Shown piece by piece: positions 30,585-38,833 of a stretch of 64,000 nucleotides of DNA. Below the pieces are notes generated by a model. The model was given only the letters and a program-made list of their open reading frames with translations. It ran no database searches and was not told the DNA's origin. Source of the stretch: Brevundimonas sp. G8. GTDB lineage: Bacteria; Pseudomonadota; Alphaproteobacteria; Caulobacterales; Caulobacteraceae. How positions within the stretch are numbered: position 1 is the stretch's first letter; each line of letters starts with the position of its first letter. The position numbers and the translations under genes are program-made. Location: the NCBI RefSeq assembly GCF_902506205.1, contig NZ_LR732816.1, positions 2,988,993-3,052,992 on the forward strand, in the 5' to 3' direction.

Positions 30585-31151
30585 TCAACGCGTCGGCTTC
30601 TTGTCCACCAGCGGCAGGCCGGAGGCGTCGGGTGCGGCCGAGCCGCCTTCGTTTAACGCCCGCTGCATGAAGACGACGTCGCGCCAGTCGTCATGCTTCC
30701 ACCCCGCCGCCTTGAACACGCCAGCGTCGGCGAATCCGCGCGTCCGATGCAGGGCGATGGACCCGGTGTTCTCCGAATCGCCGATGACCGCGACCATCTG
30801 ACGAAGCCCCATCGCCTCACACCGTGCGATCAGCGCATCGAGCAGGGCGCCGGCGACGCCGCGTCCCCGGGCCCAGGGCGCGACATAGATCGAGTCCTCG
30901 ACCATGTAGCGATAGGCCTGACGAGTACGGAACGGCCCGGCATAGGCGTAGCCTGCGACCGTGCCGCCGATCTCGACCACAAGGCGCGGCAAACGCAAGG
31001 CTTCGATCGCCGCAAGCCGTGACGCCATCTCGATCTCGTCGGGCGCTTCCAGTTCGAATGTGCCGCGACCGTTGGCGACGCTCTCGGCGTAGATGGCTGT
31101 GATTGCGGCGATGTCGTCGGGACGGGCGTCGCGAACCGTCAGTCCGCTCAC
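30585..31151 (-). CDS. GNAT N-acetyltransferase, PAT/MnaT-like
   Basis: The GTG at 31151 overlaps the stop of the oligopeptidase gene (GTGA) and gives 188 residues. The order of motifs fits the phosphinothricin / methionine sulfoximine acetyltransferase branch of GNAT: the N-terminal RPDDIAAITAIYAESV, the GTFELEAP loop, AYAGPFRTRQAYRYMVEDSIYV, the acetyl-CoA loop ARGRGVAGAL, and the MVAVIGDSENTGSIALH block. Such enzymes detoxify glutamate analogues or acetylate methionine derivatives; the natural substrate here is not known. The C-terminal 20 residues are variable. Confidence 0.85.
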   Translation of the reverse strand: MSGLTVRDARPDDIAAITAIYAESVANGRGTFELEAPDEIEMASRLAAIEALRLPRLVVEIGGTVAGYAYAGPFRTRQAYRYMVEDSIYVAPWARGRGVAGALLDALIARCEAMGLRQMVAVIGDSENTGSIALHRTRGFADAGVFKAAGWKHDDWRDVVFMQRALNEGGSAAPDASGLPLVDKKPTR

Positions 31152-33367
31152 GCCTTCTCCCACCCCTTGTCGATCGCCCAGACAGCGAAGGCGTAGTCGT
31201 GGGCGACTTCCTTCAGATAGTCGAACCGGCCGGCCGCGCCGCCGTGCCCGGCCTCCATATTGATCTTCAACAGCACGGGCTTGCCCGAAGTGGTGGCGGG
31301 TCGCAGCTTGGCGACCCACTTTTCAGGCTCCCAATAGGTGACGCGCGGATCGGACAGACCGCCAGTGGCCAGCACCGCCGGATAGGCCTTGGGCTCGACC
31401 TGATCATAGGGGCTGTAGCTGAGCATATAGTCGTAGGCCGCCGGGTCCTCGATCGGGTTGCCCCACTCGGGCCATTCGGGCGGCGTCAGGGGCAGGGAGG
31501 TGTCGCTCATGGTGTTGATCACGTCCACGAACGGCACCTGGCCGATAACGCCGGCCCACAGGTCGGGGCGCATGTTGTTGACTGCGCCCATCAGCAAGCC
31601 GCCGGCCGAGCCGCCCTGGGCGACGATGTTTCCGGTTGCGGCGTATTTGCGGTCGATCAGATGTTCGGCGGCGGCGATGAAGTCGGTGAAGGTGTTCTTC
31701 TTCGTCATCTTCCGCGCGTCGAGGAACCAGCCCCAGCCCTTGTCCGAGCCGCCCCGGATGTGAGCGATGGCGTAGATCCAGCCGCGATCGACCAGCGACA
31801 GCCGGTTGGTCGAGAAGCTGGCGGGCATGGGGATGCCGTAGGAGCCGTAGCCGTAGAGCAGCAGCGGCGCCGACCCATCGACCGGCGTTGATTTGCGACG
31901 CAGCACCGTCACCGGCACCAACTGACCATCGGACGCGGGGGCGTTCAGCCGCTCGACCACATAGTCCGCGATATCGTGGCCCGAGGGGATCTGCTGGGTC
32001 TTGCGCATGGTCCGCTCGCGCGTCGCCATGTCGTAGTCGAAGGTCTGGGTCGGGGTGGACGGCGAGTTGTAGGCATAGCGGGTGGTCGTCGTCTCGAACT
32101 CGGATGCGCCGGCCAGCGACAAGGCGAAGGCGGGTTCATCGACGGCGATCTCGTGCTCCTCGCCGGCGCGGTCGCGGATGATGATGCGGGTGTTGGCGTC
32201 GGCGCGTTCCTGGCGAGCGAGGTGGTCGTTCGTCAAGTCGAGGCCTTCGATGAAGCGGCCGGGCGTGTGCGGGACGAGGTCGGTCCAATTGGATTTGGCA
32301 GGCGTCGCGGTCGGGGCCTGGACGATCTTGAAGTCGATGGCTTCGTCGGCGTTGGTGCGGATCACCCAGCGGTCGCCCCAGTGATCAGCATCGTAGCGGA
32401 GGGCGACAACGCGCGGTTCCAGCACCACGGGTTCGGCCGTCGGCGTGGCGGCGGGGATATAGCGCGCCTCCGACGTGTCCTGGTTCTGGATGCCGATGAC
32501 GATGAACTGGTCGTCGGCCGTGCGTCCGACGCCGATAAACATGCCGTCGTCGGCTTCTTCATAGACCAGGGTGGTCTCGCCGCCGCGCGCAGGGCGTCGG
32601 AAGATCTTGTCGGGACGGCCGTTGTCATCGCGGTTGGTCCAGAAGATCCACTGGCTGTCCGGCGAAAAGACGAAGTCGCCTGTGGCGCTGTCGATCACGG
32701 CGGGCAGGACTTCGCCGCTCGCCAAATCCTTGACGTAGATTTTGTGGACCTCGGAACCCTGCGCATCCTCGGCATACGCGAACAGGGTGTGATCCGGGCT
32801 GTGGCTTGCGGCCGAGACTTCGGAATAGGCCTTGCCCTTGGCCAGTTCGTTGGCGTCCAGCAGCAGTTGGGGCGTGGGGGCCATGACGAAGTTCTTCGTC
32901 ACCGGCTGACCATCGACCATCCACGTGCCCTGACGCTCGACCCGCATGTAGCGGGGATGCTGATCGCCAGTCTGATATTCGACGTAGTAGTTCCAATCGC
33001 CGTGCGGCGCTGGGACGGAGCTGTCGTCTTCCTTGATGCGGCCGCGCATCTCTCCAAACATCGTCTGCTGCAGGGGCAGGGTGGAGGCCATCATGGCCTC
33101 GCGATAGGCGTTCTCCGCCGTCAGATGTTCCTTGACCTCGGCCTTGATCAGGGTCGGGTCCCGCAGCACGGCCTGCCAGTTGTCGTCCTTCATCCATTGA
33201 TAGTCGTCGGTGCGGGTGCGGCCCAGCTGTTCGATGACGACGGGAATCTTCTTGGCGACGGGCGGTTGAGGCATGGGGGATCCGGTGGACTGGCGGGCGA
33301 GCGCCGGGGAGGCCGAGGCGGCGAGCGCTGTCGCAGCGGTTGACATGATCAGTTGCCGACGATTCAT
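31148..33367 (-). CDS. ptrB: oligopeptidase B, S9A family, with signal peptide
   Basis: This serine peptidase of the prolyl oligopeptidase family cuts short peptides, usually after Arg or Lys. The 739-residue protein has a beta-propeller (about residues 90-450) that filters substrates and a C-terminal alpha/beta hydrolase domain. The triad is S587 in GGSAGG, D673 in LSDPRV and H708 in EAGHGG. The N-terminus (MNRRQLIM followed by an Ala-rich run to PALA) looks like a Tat-type signal, so the enzyme is probably exported. It is followed by the overlapping acetyltransferase gene. Confidence 0.92.
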   Translation of the reverse strand: MNRRQLIMSTAATALAASASPALARQSTGSPMPQPPVAKKIPVVIEQLGRTRTDDYQWMKDDNWQAVLRDPTLIKAEVKEHLTAENAYREAMMASTLPLQQTMFGEMRGRIKEDDSSVPAPHGDWNYYVEYQTGDQHPRYMRVERQGTWMVDGQPVTKNFVMAPTPQLLLDANELAKGKAYSEVSAASHSPDHTLFAYAEDAQGSEVHKIYVKDLASGEVLPAVIDSATGDFVFSPDSQWIFWTNRDDNGRPDKIFRRPARGGETTLVYEEADDGMFIGVGRTADDQFIVIGIQNQDTSEARYIPAATPTAEPVVLEPRVVALRYDADHWGDRWVIRTNADEAIDFKIVQAPTATPAKSNWTDLVPHTPGRFIEGLDLTNDHLARQERADANTRIIIRDRAGEEHEIAVDEPAFALSLAGASEFETTTTRYAYNSPSTPTQTFDYDMATRERTMRKTQQIPSGHDIADYVVERLNAPASDGQLVPVTVLRRKSTPVDGSAPLLLYGYGSYGIPMPASFSTNRLSLVDRGWIYAIAHIRGGSDKGWGWFLDARKMTKKNTFTDFIAAAEHLIDRKYAATGNIVAQGGSAGGLLMGAVNNMRPDLWAGVIGQVPFVDVINTMSDTSLPLTPPEWPEWGNPIEDPAAYDYMLSYSPYDQVEPKAYPAVLATGGLSDPRVTYWEPEKWVAKLRPATTSGKPVLLKINMEAGHGGAAGRFDYLKEVAHDYAFAVWAIDKGWEKA

Positions 33368-33449
33368 CGGTCGCTCCCCCCAAGATAGTCGAAGGGCGAA
33401 GTTTGGGCGCGACGGGCGTCGAACGTCAAATGAAGAAACGCCGCAACGC

Positions 33450-35234
33450 CTAGCCGGCCAAGGCGTCCACCGTCATCCGTTGTAGCAGTTCGCCCCCTTG
33501 GCCGATGGCCGCCAGACGGCTGGAGACATGGCCCAGCACATTGGCCGCATAGACTTCATAGAGGTCCAGCTTGCCTTGCAGCCAGGCCGGGTCGCCGTCC
33601 TGCGCCTCCAGCTTCGTCTTCGCCGCCAGCGCGCCCTTGGCCAGCATCCAGCCGCCGACGACATCGCCCAGCAGCTTCAGGTAGGCGTCTGCGGCCGCCA
33701 GGACATCGGCCGCCGCACTCGGATCGGCCTTCTGATCCAGCAGCCACAAGGTCGCGTCCTCGACGGCCTCGATCGCTGTTGCGAACCGTTCAACCGGCTT
33801 TCCGCTGTAGAGACCGCCCAGATCGACCAGGGTCGCCTTCATGTCGGCGATCAGCGCCTTGGCCGATTCGCCGCCGTCCATCGACAGCTTTCGCCCGACC
33901 AAGTCCATGGCCTGGATGCCGTTGGTGCCTTCGTAGATCGGAGCGATGCGGGCGTCGCGATAGTATTGGGCGGCACCCGTTTCCTCGATGAAGCCCATGC
34001 CGCCGTGGACCTGGACCCCCATCGAGGCGACCTCGCAGCCGACATCGGTGGACCAGGCCTTGGCGATGGGAGTGAACAGGTCTTCGCGACCCTTCCAGCG
34101 ACGACGTTCCTCTTCGGTCCCAGCGTGTTTCGCCAGATCGGCGGCGACGCCGGTGGACAGGCAGATGGCGCGCGCGGCCGAAATCTTGGCCTTCATCACA
34201 CTGAGCATCCGGCGCACGTCGGGATGGTCGAAGATCGGGGCGTTGGCTTCGCCGGTCCAGACCGAACGGCCCTGGCGACGGTCCAGCGCATAGGCGAGGG
34301 CGTGTTGATAGGCCCGTTCGGCGATGCCGACGCCCTCGACGCCGACCGCCAGACGCGCGGCGTTCATCATCACGAACATATGGGCCAGGCCCTGGTTCGG
34401 CTGACCGACCAGTTCGGCGGTGGCACCCTCATAGCTCATGACGCAGGTGGGCGAGGCGTGGATGCCCAGCTTGTGCTCGACGCCGACCGGGCGGAAGGCG
34501 TTGCGGTCGCCCAGGGTCCCGTCGTCCTTGACGGCGAACTTGGGCGTCAGGAACAGGCTGATGCCTTTCGGCCCCTTGGGTGCGTCAGGCAGGCGGGCCA
34601 AGACCAGATGGATAATGTTGTCGGTGGCGTCGTGGTCCCCCCAGGTGATGAAGATCTTCTGGCCGTTCAGGGCGTAGGTGCCGTCGCCGTTCGGCGTGGC
34701 GGTGGCGGTCAGGGAGCCCAGGTCCGAGCCTGCACCCGGCTCGGTCAGGACCATGGCGCCCGTCCATTCGCCGCTGACCAGCTTGGTCAGATATTTGACC
34801 CTCTGCTCGTCCGTCCCGACCTGCTCCAATGCCTCGATGGAGGCCAGCGACAGCATGGGGCACAGGCCGAAGGCCATATTGGCGGCATGGACGGTCTCGT
34901 AAGCCGCCAGTTCCAACGCCTTGGGCAAGGCCTGGCCGCCAGCCTCGGTCGAGGCGGACAGGCTGGTCCATCCCCCAGCCGCAAACTGTCGATAGGCGTC
35001 GGCAAAGCCCGGTGCGGCGGTGACCGAGCCGTTGGCGTAGGTCGAACCCTTTTGGTCGCCGATCCGGTTCAGGGGCGCCAGCACCTCTTCGGAGAACTGT
35101 CCCGCCGCTTCCAACACGGCGCCCGCGACGTCGGAGTCATAGTCGGGGAAGGCGCCGGTCGCCGCCACATCGGCCATGCCGGCGACCGCCTCCAGGGTGA
35201 AGGCCAAGTCTCGAACGGGGGCGCGGTAGGTCAT
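33450..35234 (-). CDS. acyl-CoA dehydrogenase (long FadE/DmdC-like type)
   Basis: The 594-residue flavoprotein belongs to the long acyl-CoA dehydrogenases that include 3-methylmercaptopropionyl-CoA dehydrogenase. It carries an N-terminal helical domain, a middle beta domain with VLTEPGAGSDLGSL and GQKIFITWGDHD, the C-terminal helical domain with GGMGFIEETGAAQYYRDARI and IYEGTNGIQAMDL, and an extra C-terminal region of about 120 residues. It likely oxidises acyl-CoA in the cytoplasm; the chain length is not clear. ATG 35234 is preferred to an in-frame TTG 12 bases earlier. Confidence 0.88.
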   Translation of the reverse strand: MTYRAPVRDLAFTLEAVAGMADVAATGAFPDYDSDVAGAVLEAAGQFSEEVLAPLNRIGDQKGSTYANGSVTAAPGFADAYRQFAAGGWTSLSASTEAGGQALPKALELAAYETVHAANMAFGLCPMLSLASIEALEQVGTDEQRVKYLTKLVSGEWTGAMVLTEPGAGSDLGSLTATATPNGDGTYALNGQKIFITWGDHDATDNIIHLVLARLPDAPKGPKGISLFLTPKFAVKDDGTLGDRNAFRPVGVEHKLGIHASPTCVMSYEGATAELVGQPNQGLAHMFVMMNAARLAVGVEGVGIAERAYQHALAYALDRRQGRSVWTGEANAPIFDHPDVRRMLSVMKAKISAARAICLSTGVAADLAKHAGTEEERRRWKGREDLFTPIAKAWSTDVGCEVASMGVQVHGGMGFIEETGAAQYYRDARIAPIYEGTNGIQAMDLVGRKLSMDGGESAKALIADMKATLVDLGGLYSGKPVERFATAIEAVEDATLWLLDQKADPSAAADVLAAADAYLKLLGDVVGGWMLAKGALAAKTKLEAQDGDPAWLQGKLDLYEVYAANVLGHVSSRLAAIGQGGELLQRMTVDALAG

Positions 35235-35313
35235 GGGTTTCCTCAATCGTCTTTGCGGCCTAAGTGCCGCGTCGGGGCTGGTCGCTGCAAGCGTCTTGGC
35301 GACGCGCCCCGTC

Positions 35314-35373
35314 TCAGTGCAAGGTGGCTCAGTGCCAAGTGTCTGGGCGCAAGGTGACGCAGTGCCGTCACGG
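35314..35373. repeat. four tandem 15-bp degenerate repeats in a divergent promoter region
   Basis: Four consecutive 15-base units read TCAGTGCAAGGTGGC, TCAGTGCCAAGTGTC, TGGGCGCAAGGTGAC and GCAGTGCCGTCACGG. Units 1 and 2 share 12 of 15 bases, units 1 and 3 share 11; unit 4 is the most diverged. They fill the space between the acyl-CoA dehydrogenase start and the cytochrome b561 start. Confidence 0.6.
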
Positions 35374-35383
35374 AAGGGAAGAC

Positions 35384-35935
35384 ATGGGCGAACCCCGAAA
35401 TCGATATTCGAGCGTTTCTCTGTTTCTGCATTGGGGCATCGCCCTGGCTGTTCTGATCCAGGTGCTGCTGATCACGGCGCATGAGAATACGGAAGGGCCG
35501 ATCTCAGGCCAGTTCGTGATGCTGCACAAGTCGCTGGGCCTGACGATCCTGACGCTGACCCTGGCGCGGATCGGCTGGCGTCTGGCCCATCCGGCTATTC
35601 CCTTGCCATCTGACCTGCCGCGCTGGCAGCGGATGGCCGCGCGGGTCAGCCATGTGCTGTTCTATCTGGCGCTGATCGTCATTCCCATGACCGGCTGGCT
35701 GGCGTCTTCGGCCGGGGGACGCGCGATCGAATGGTTCGGCCTGTTTTCATGGCCGCTGCTGCCCATCGGCGGGGGGCGCGATGCGGCGCGCAGCCTGATG
35801 GGGCTGCATGGGCTGGCGGTGAAGGGGCTCTATGTCCTGATCGCCCTGCATATCCTGGCGGCGTTGAAGCATCAGTTCATCGACCGGGACAATGTGCTGC
35901 ACCGGATGATCCCGATCATCCCCCGCCGACCGTGA
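35384..35935 (+). CDS. cytochrome b561 family protein
   Basis: The 183-residue protein has four membrane helices and the His residues expected to ligate two b-type hemes (H16 and H48, plus His in VSHVLFYLAL and the ALHILAALKHQF helix). It is a quinone or superoxide-linked electron carrier of the inner membrane (YodB/CybB type). The ATG at 35384 follows a GGAAGGGAA ribosome binding site; upstream frame is excluded because it crosses the 15-bp repeats. Its stop overlaps the GTG of the Sua5 gene. Confidence 0.9.
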   Translation: MGEPRNRYSSVSLFLHWGIALAVLIQVLLITAHENTEGPISGQFVMLHKSLGLTILTLTLARIGWRLAHPAIPLPSDLPRWQRMAARVSHVLFYLALIVIPMTGWLASSAGGRAIEWFGLFSWPLLPIGGGRDAARSLMGLHGLAVKGLYVLIALHILAALKHQFIDRDNVLHRMIPIIPRRP

Positions 35936-36849
35936 GCGATACCCCGGATCAGGCGGCGAAGGCGCTGGCGAACGGCGATCTGATCCTGCTGCCGACCGAG
36001 ACCGTCTATGGTCTGGGCGCCGATGCGAGCAATGCCCAAGCGGTTGCCGCCATCTTCGCCGCCAAGGGACGGCCGAGGTTCAATCCGCTGATTTCCCACG
36101 TTGTCGATGCGGATGCCGCCGCCGCCATCGGAGAATTTGGTTCACCGGCTCGTATTTTGGCCGAGGCTTTCTGGCCCGGTCCGCTCACGCTCGTCACGCC
36201 GGTTCGGGACGCCACGCGGGTCTGCGATCTTGCGCGCGCCGGGTTGGACAGCGTGGCGATCCGCGTGCCCGCCCATCCGATGGCGAGAGCGGTGTTGGCG
36301 GCGTTCGGTGGTCCTGTCGTGGCGCCGTCGGCCAATCGCTCTGGCCGGCCAAGCCCGACGACGTTCGCCGATGCCGTGGACGAAACTGGCTTTGCGGTGG
36401 CCACTGCGATCGATGGCGGGGCTTGCCAGGTCGGGCTGGAGAGCACGGTCGTGTCGGTGCTGGACGGCCGTGTCGCCCTGCTGCGGCCGGGCGCTGTCAC
36501 CCGGTCCGAGATCGAGGCGATCGTCGGTCCGTTGGCGGACAGCGGGGAGGGGCATCGTTCTCCCGGGCGGTTGGCTCTGCACTACGCGCCGGACGCCCCG
36601 GTCAGGATCGAGGCGCATGAGGTGAAGACCGGCGAAATCCTGCTGGGGTTCGGCGCCGGCATCGGCGATCCGCGCTGGAGTTTGAGTTCGTCAGGCGACC
36701 TGCGGGAAGCGGCGGCCAATCTGTTTCGGCTTTTGCGCGAGGCGGACCGAACCAAGCCGGTCGGGATCGCTGTGTCGCCGATCCCGATGACGGGATTGGG
36801 CGAGGCCATCAATGATCGGTTGAGGCGGGCGGCGGGCTTCGTCGGTTAG
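35932..36849 (+). CDS. L-threonylcarbamoyladenylate synthase (Sua5/YrdC)
   Basis: The enzyme uses threonine, bicarbonate and ATP to make the intermediate for t6A modification of tRNAs that read ANN codons. The GTG at 35932 overlaps the cytochrome stop and gives 305 residues. The YrdC domain is at the N-terminus with LPTETVYGLGADA, the KGRPRFNPLISH motif, and GPVVAPSANRSGRPSPT. A linker ends with LLRPGAVTRSEIE, and a C-terminal Sua5 domain begins at SPGRLALHYAP. Thus it is the long Sua5 type and not the short YrdC/TsaC type. Its end overlaps convergent patatin by 4 bases. Confidence 0.93.
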   Translation: MSDTPDQAAKALANGDLILLPTETVYGLGADASNAQAVAAIFAAKGRPRFNPLISHVVDADAAAAIGEFGSPARILAEAFWPGPLTLVTPVRDATRVCDLARAGLDSVAIRVPAHPMARAVLAAFGGPVVAPSANRSGRPSPTTFADAVDETGFAVATAIDGGACQVGLESTVVSVLDGRVALLRPGAVTRSEIEAIVGPLADSGEGHRSPGRLALHYAPDAPVRIEAHEVKTGEILLGFGAGIGDPRWSLSSSGDLREAAANLFRLLREADRTKPVGIAVSPIPMTGLGEAINDRLRRAAGFVG

Positions 36850-37913
36850 CCGAACCGGGCCTGCAGATCGACGCTGGACTGACGGCCGACACTGGGCAGA
36901 CAGGTCATCAGCCAGTCATCGGCGGCGGCGCGACCGCGCACCTTCAAATCGTTGAGGAAGCTCCATTCGGTGTTGAACTTGGACCGCAGCGACAGGTCCG
37001 ACAGCCAGCCGTCCGCCTCTATGGCGTGCAGGCGGACGTGACGATAGGGGCCCGAACCGCCGCCCTTGAGTTGACCGTGAGCGATCATCTCGCCAGCCAG
37101 GGCGATGGCGCGCAGTTCGGCGACCAAGGGGGCGTTGAAGACGATCTCGTTCAGCCGATCCACGATGTCCCCAGCGCTACGAGGCGTTTCGTCGCGGGCC
37201 AGCGGGTTCAGCGTCACCAGCAGAACGTCGTCGGGCGTGTCGTCGCCCGTCAGGGGCCAGAGCGGCGGATTGGTCAGATAACCGCCGTCCCAGTACGGCT
37301 CGCCGTCGATCTCCACCGCCTGGAACAGATGCGGCAGACAGGCGGAGGCCATCAGGACATCGGCGTTGATTTCGGGCGTTTCGAATAGCCGGGTCTTGCC
37401 TTGGCGCACGGCCGTGGCGGCGACGAACAGTCTGATGTCCGAGGCTTGAACCGCGCCGAAATCGACCGCCGCCTTCAGCACCCGTTTCAGAGGATTGTGG
37501 TTCAGAGGATTGAATTCATAGGGGCTCATGGACATTGCCAGCGTCTCGCCGGCGCGCCAGAAGGGATTGTCCTTGATCCAGTCAGGTGGTTGGGCGGCGT
37601 TCCACATTGCGCTGTCGCCAAAGACGTTGCGGCCGCCGGATTGATTCACCTCGCGCCACAGCTTGTCCAGCGCCGCACGGGCGTCGCCGGTCGCGAGGCC
37701 GGACACCAGGGCTGCGCCGTTCATGGCCCCGGCCGAGACGCCGGACACCGCCCGAACATCCAGCCGGTCGTCTTCCAGCAGCCGGTCGAGCACGCCCCAT
37801 TGAAAGGCCCCGTGCGCGCCGCCGCCCTGAAGCGCGAGGCAGACGGGGCGACGGCCCGTGGGAGCGGGAAGACCTTCCGCCGGTTGGGCGGTCTTGCGTT
37901 TGAAGATCGCCAT
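36846..37913 (-). CDS. patatin-like phospholipase
   Basis: The 355-residue cytoplasmic protein is a Ser/Asp dyad lipid acyl hydrolase. The oxyanion loop is QGGGAHG at residues 29-35, the nucleophile S60 is in GVSAG, and the catalytic Asp209 is in YWDGGYLTNPP. It lies 18 bases downstream of the 3-hydroxybutyrate dehydrogenase gene on the same strand, so the two are likely cotranscribed. That suggests it may act on poly-3-hydroxybutyrate or on related acyl esters; this is inference from neighbourhood. Confidence 0.9.
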   Translation of the reverse strand: MAIFKRKTAQPAEGLPAPTGRRPVCLALQGGGAHGAFQWGVLDRLLEDDRLDVRAVSGVSAGAMNGAALVSGLATGDARAALDKLWREVNQSGGRNVFGDSAMWNAAQPPDWIKDNPFWRAGETLAMSMSPYEFNPLNHNPLKRVLKAAVDFGAVQASDIRLFVAATAVRQGKTRLFETPEINADVLMASACLPHLFQAVEIDGEPYWDGGYLTNPPLWPLTGDDTPDDVLLVTLNPLARDETPRSAGDIVDRLNEIVFNAPLVAELRAIALAGEMIAHGQLKGGGSGPYRHVRLHAIEADGWLSDLSLRSKFNTEWSFLNDLKVRGRAAADDWLMTCLPSVGRQSSVDLQARFG

Positions 37914-37931
37914 GGTCGCCCCGGTCTGAAA

Positions 37932-38780
37932 TTATTGAGCGGTCCAACCGCCGTCGATGGAGAAACTGGCTCCGTTCGCCGAGGCGCCGAGGTCGCTGAC
38001 CAGATAGAGGAAGAGGCCGGTCAGTTCCTCCGTGGTGACGAATCGCTTGGTTGGCTGGGCGGCCAAAATGACGTCGGTCAGCACCTGCTCTTCCGTCATG
38101 TTGCGGGTGCGCGCCTGGTCTGCGATCTGTTTCGTCACGATCGGGGTCTCGACGAAGCCGGGGCAGATGGCGTTGCAGGTGACGTTGTCCCGCGCCAGTT
38201 CCAGCGCCACGGTCTTGGTGAAGCCGATGACGCCATGCTTGGCCGCGACATAGGCGGACTTGAACGGACTGGCGACCAGGCCGTGGGCCGAGGCCATGTT
38301 GACGATCCGGCCGCGCCCTTGCGCCTTCATGATCGGGATCGCGGCGCGCGTGGCGTAGAAGGCCGACGACAAGTTGATGGCGATGATCTTCTCCCACTGG
38401 TCGGTGGGGAATTTCTCGACCGATTCGACGTGCTGGATGCCGGCGTTGTTGACCAGAATATCCAGGCGGCCGAGTTCGCTCTGGGCGAAGGCGACCATGT
38501 CGGCGATCTCTTCGCCGCGCGTCATGTCGGCGGGATGATAGCGAACGTGAACGCCGGACGAGGCCTCGAGCTCGGCGCGCGTGTGCTCTATCTCGGCGGG
38601 ATCGCCCAGGCCGTTCAGGACGACGTCGCCGCCCCCCGCCGCGACGGCCCGCGCCAAGGCCAGTCCGATGCCGGAGGTCGAGCCGGTGATGATGGCGACC
38701 TGGCCTCTCAGATCACCGATATTGCGAAGGGCCGGCGTCTCGCCGTCGGCGGCCGTGGATGCATTAGGCTGTTGCGACAT
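37932..38780 (-). CDS. bdhA: 3-hydroxybutyrate dehydrogenase (SDR)
   Basis: This short-chain dehydrogenase interconverts 3-hydroxybutyrate and acetoacetate with NAD, a step in use of polyhydroxybutyrate. The 282-residue protein has a 25-residue N-terminal extension. Then come the NAD loop TGSTSGIG (residues 33-40), NNAG (111-114), the catalytic S164, Y177 and K181, and the HBDH-type C-terminal FVETPIVTKQIADQA region. A CtrA-like half-palindrome lies about 20-35 bases upstream of the ATG. Confidence 0.9.
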   Translation of the reverse strand: MSQQPNASTAADGETPALRNIGDLRGQVAIITGSTSGIGLALARAVAAGGGDVVLNGLGDPAEIEHTRAELEASSGVHVRYHPADMTRGEEIADMVAFAQSELGRLDILVNNAGIQHVESVEKFPTDQWEKIIAINLSSAFYATRAAIPIMKAQGRGRIVNMASAHGLVASPFKSAYVAAKHGVIGFTKTVALELARDNVTCNAICPGFVETPIVTKQIADQARTRNMTEEQVLTDVILAAQPTKRFVTTEELTGLFLYLVSDLGASANGASFSIDGGWTAQ

Positions 38781-38799
38781 GGGGCCGCCCTTCGGTTCT

Positions 38800-38814
38800 T
38801 TAACGAGAGATTAG
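38800..38814 (-). promoter_or_regulatory. CtrA-like motif upstream of bdhA
   Basis: The plus strand reads TTAA-CGAGAGA-TTAG, one mismatch from the Caulobacterales CtrA consensus TTAA-N7-TTAA. It lies 20-34 bases before the bdhA ATG. With one mismatch, chance occurrence is possible. Confidence 0.3.
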
Positions 38815-38833
38815 CGGCAGGACGGGACAGGGA

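Noticed and set aside
31976..33343. 455-codon open frame antisense to oligopeptidase B
   Set aside because: Gly/Val/Asp-rich mirror translation without motifs; the opposite strand holds a full serine peptidase.
33498..35357. 619-codon open frame antisense to the acyl-CoA dehydrogenase
   Set aside because: Shadow of the real gene: Gly/Gln/His/Arg-rich, no motifs, and the sense strand encodes a complete dehydrogenase.
35243..35482. 79-codon frame with a repeated Leu/His/Arg pentapeptide
   Set aside because: The repeats come from the 15-bp DNA repeat, and the frame is antisense to the cytochrome b561 start.
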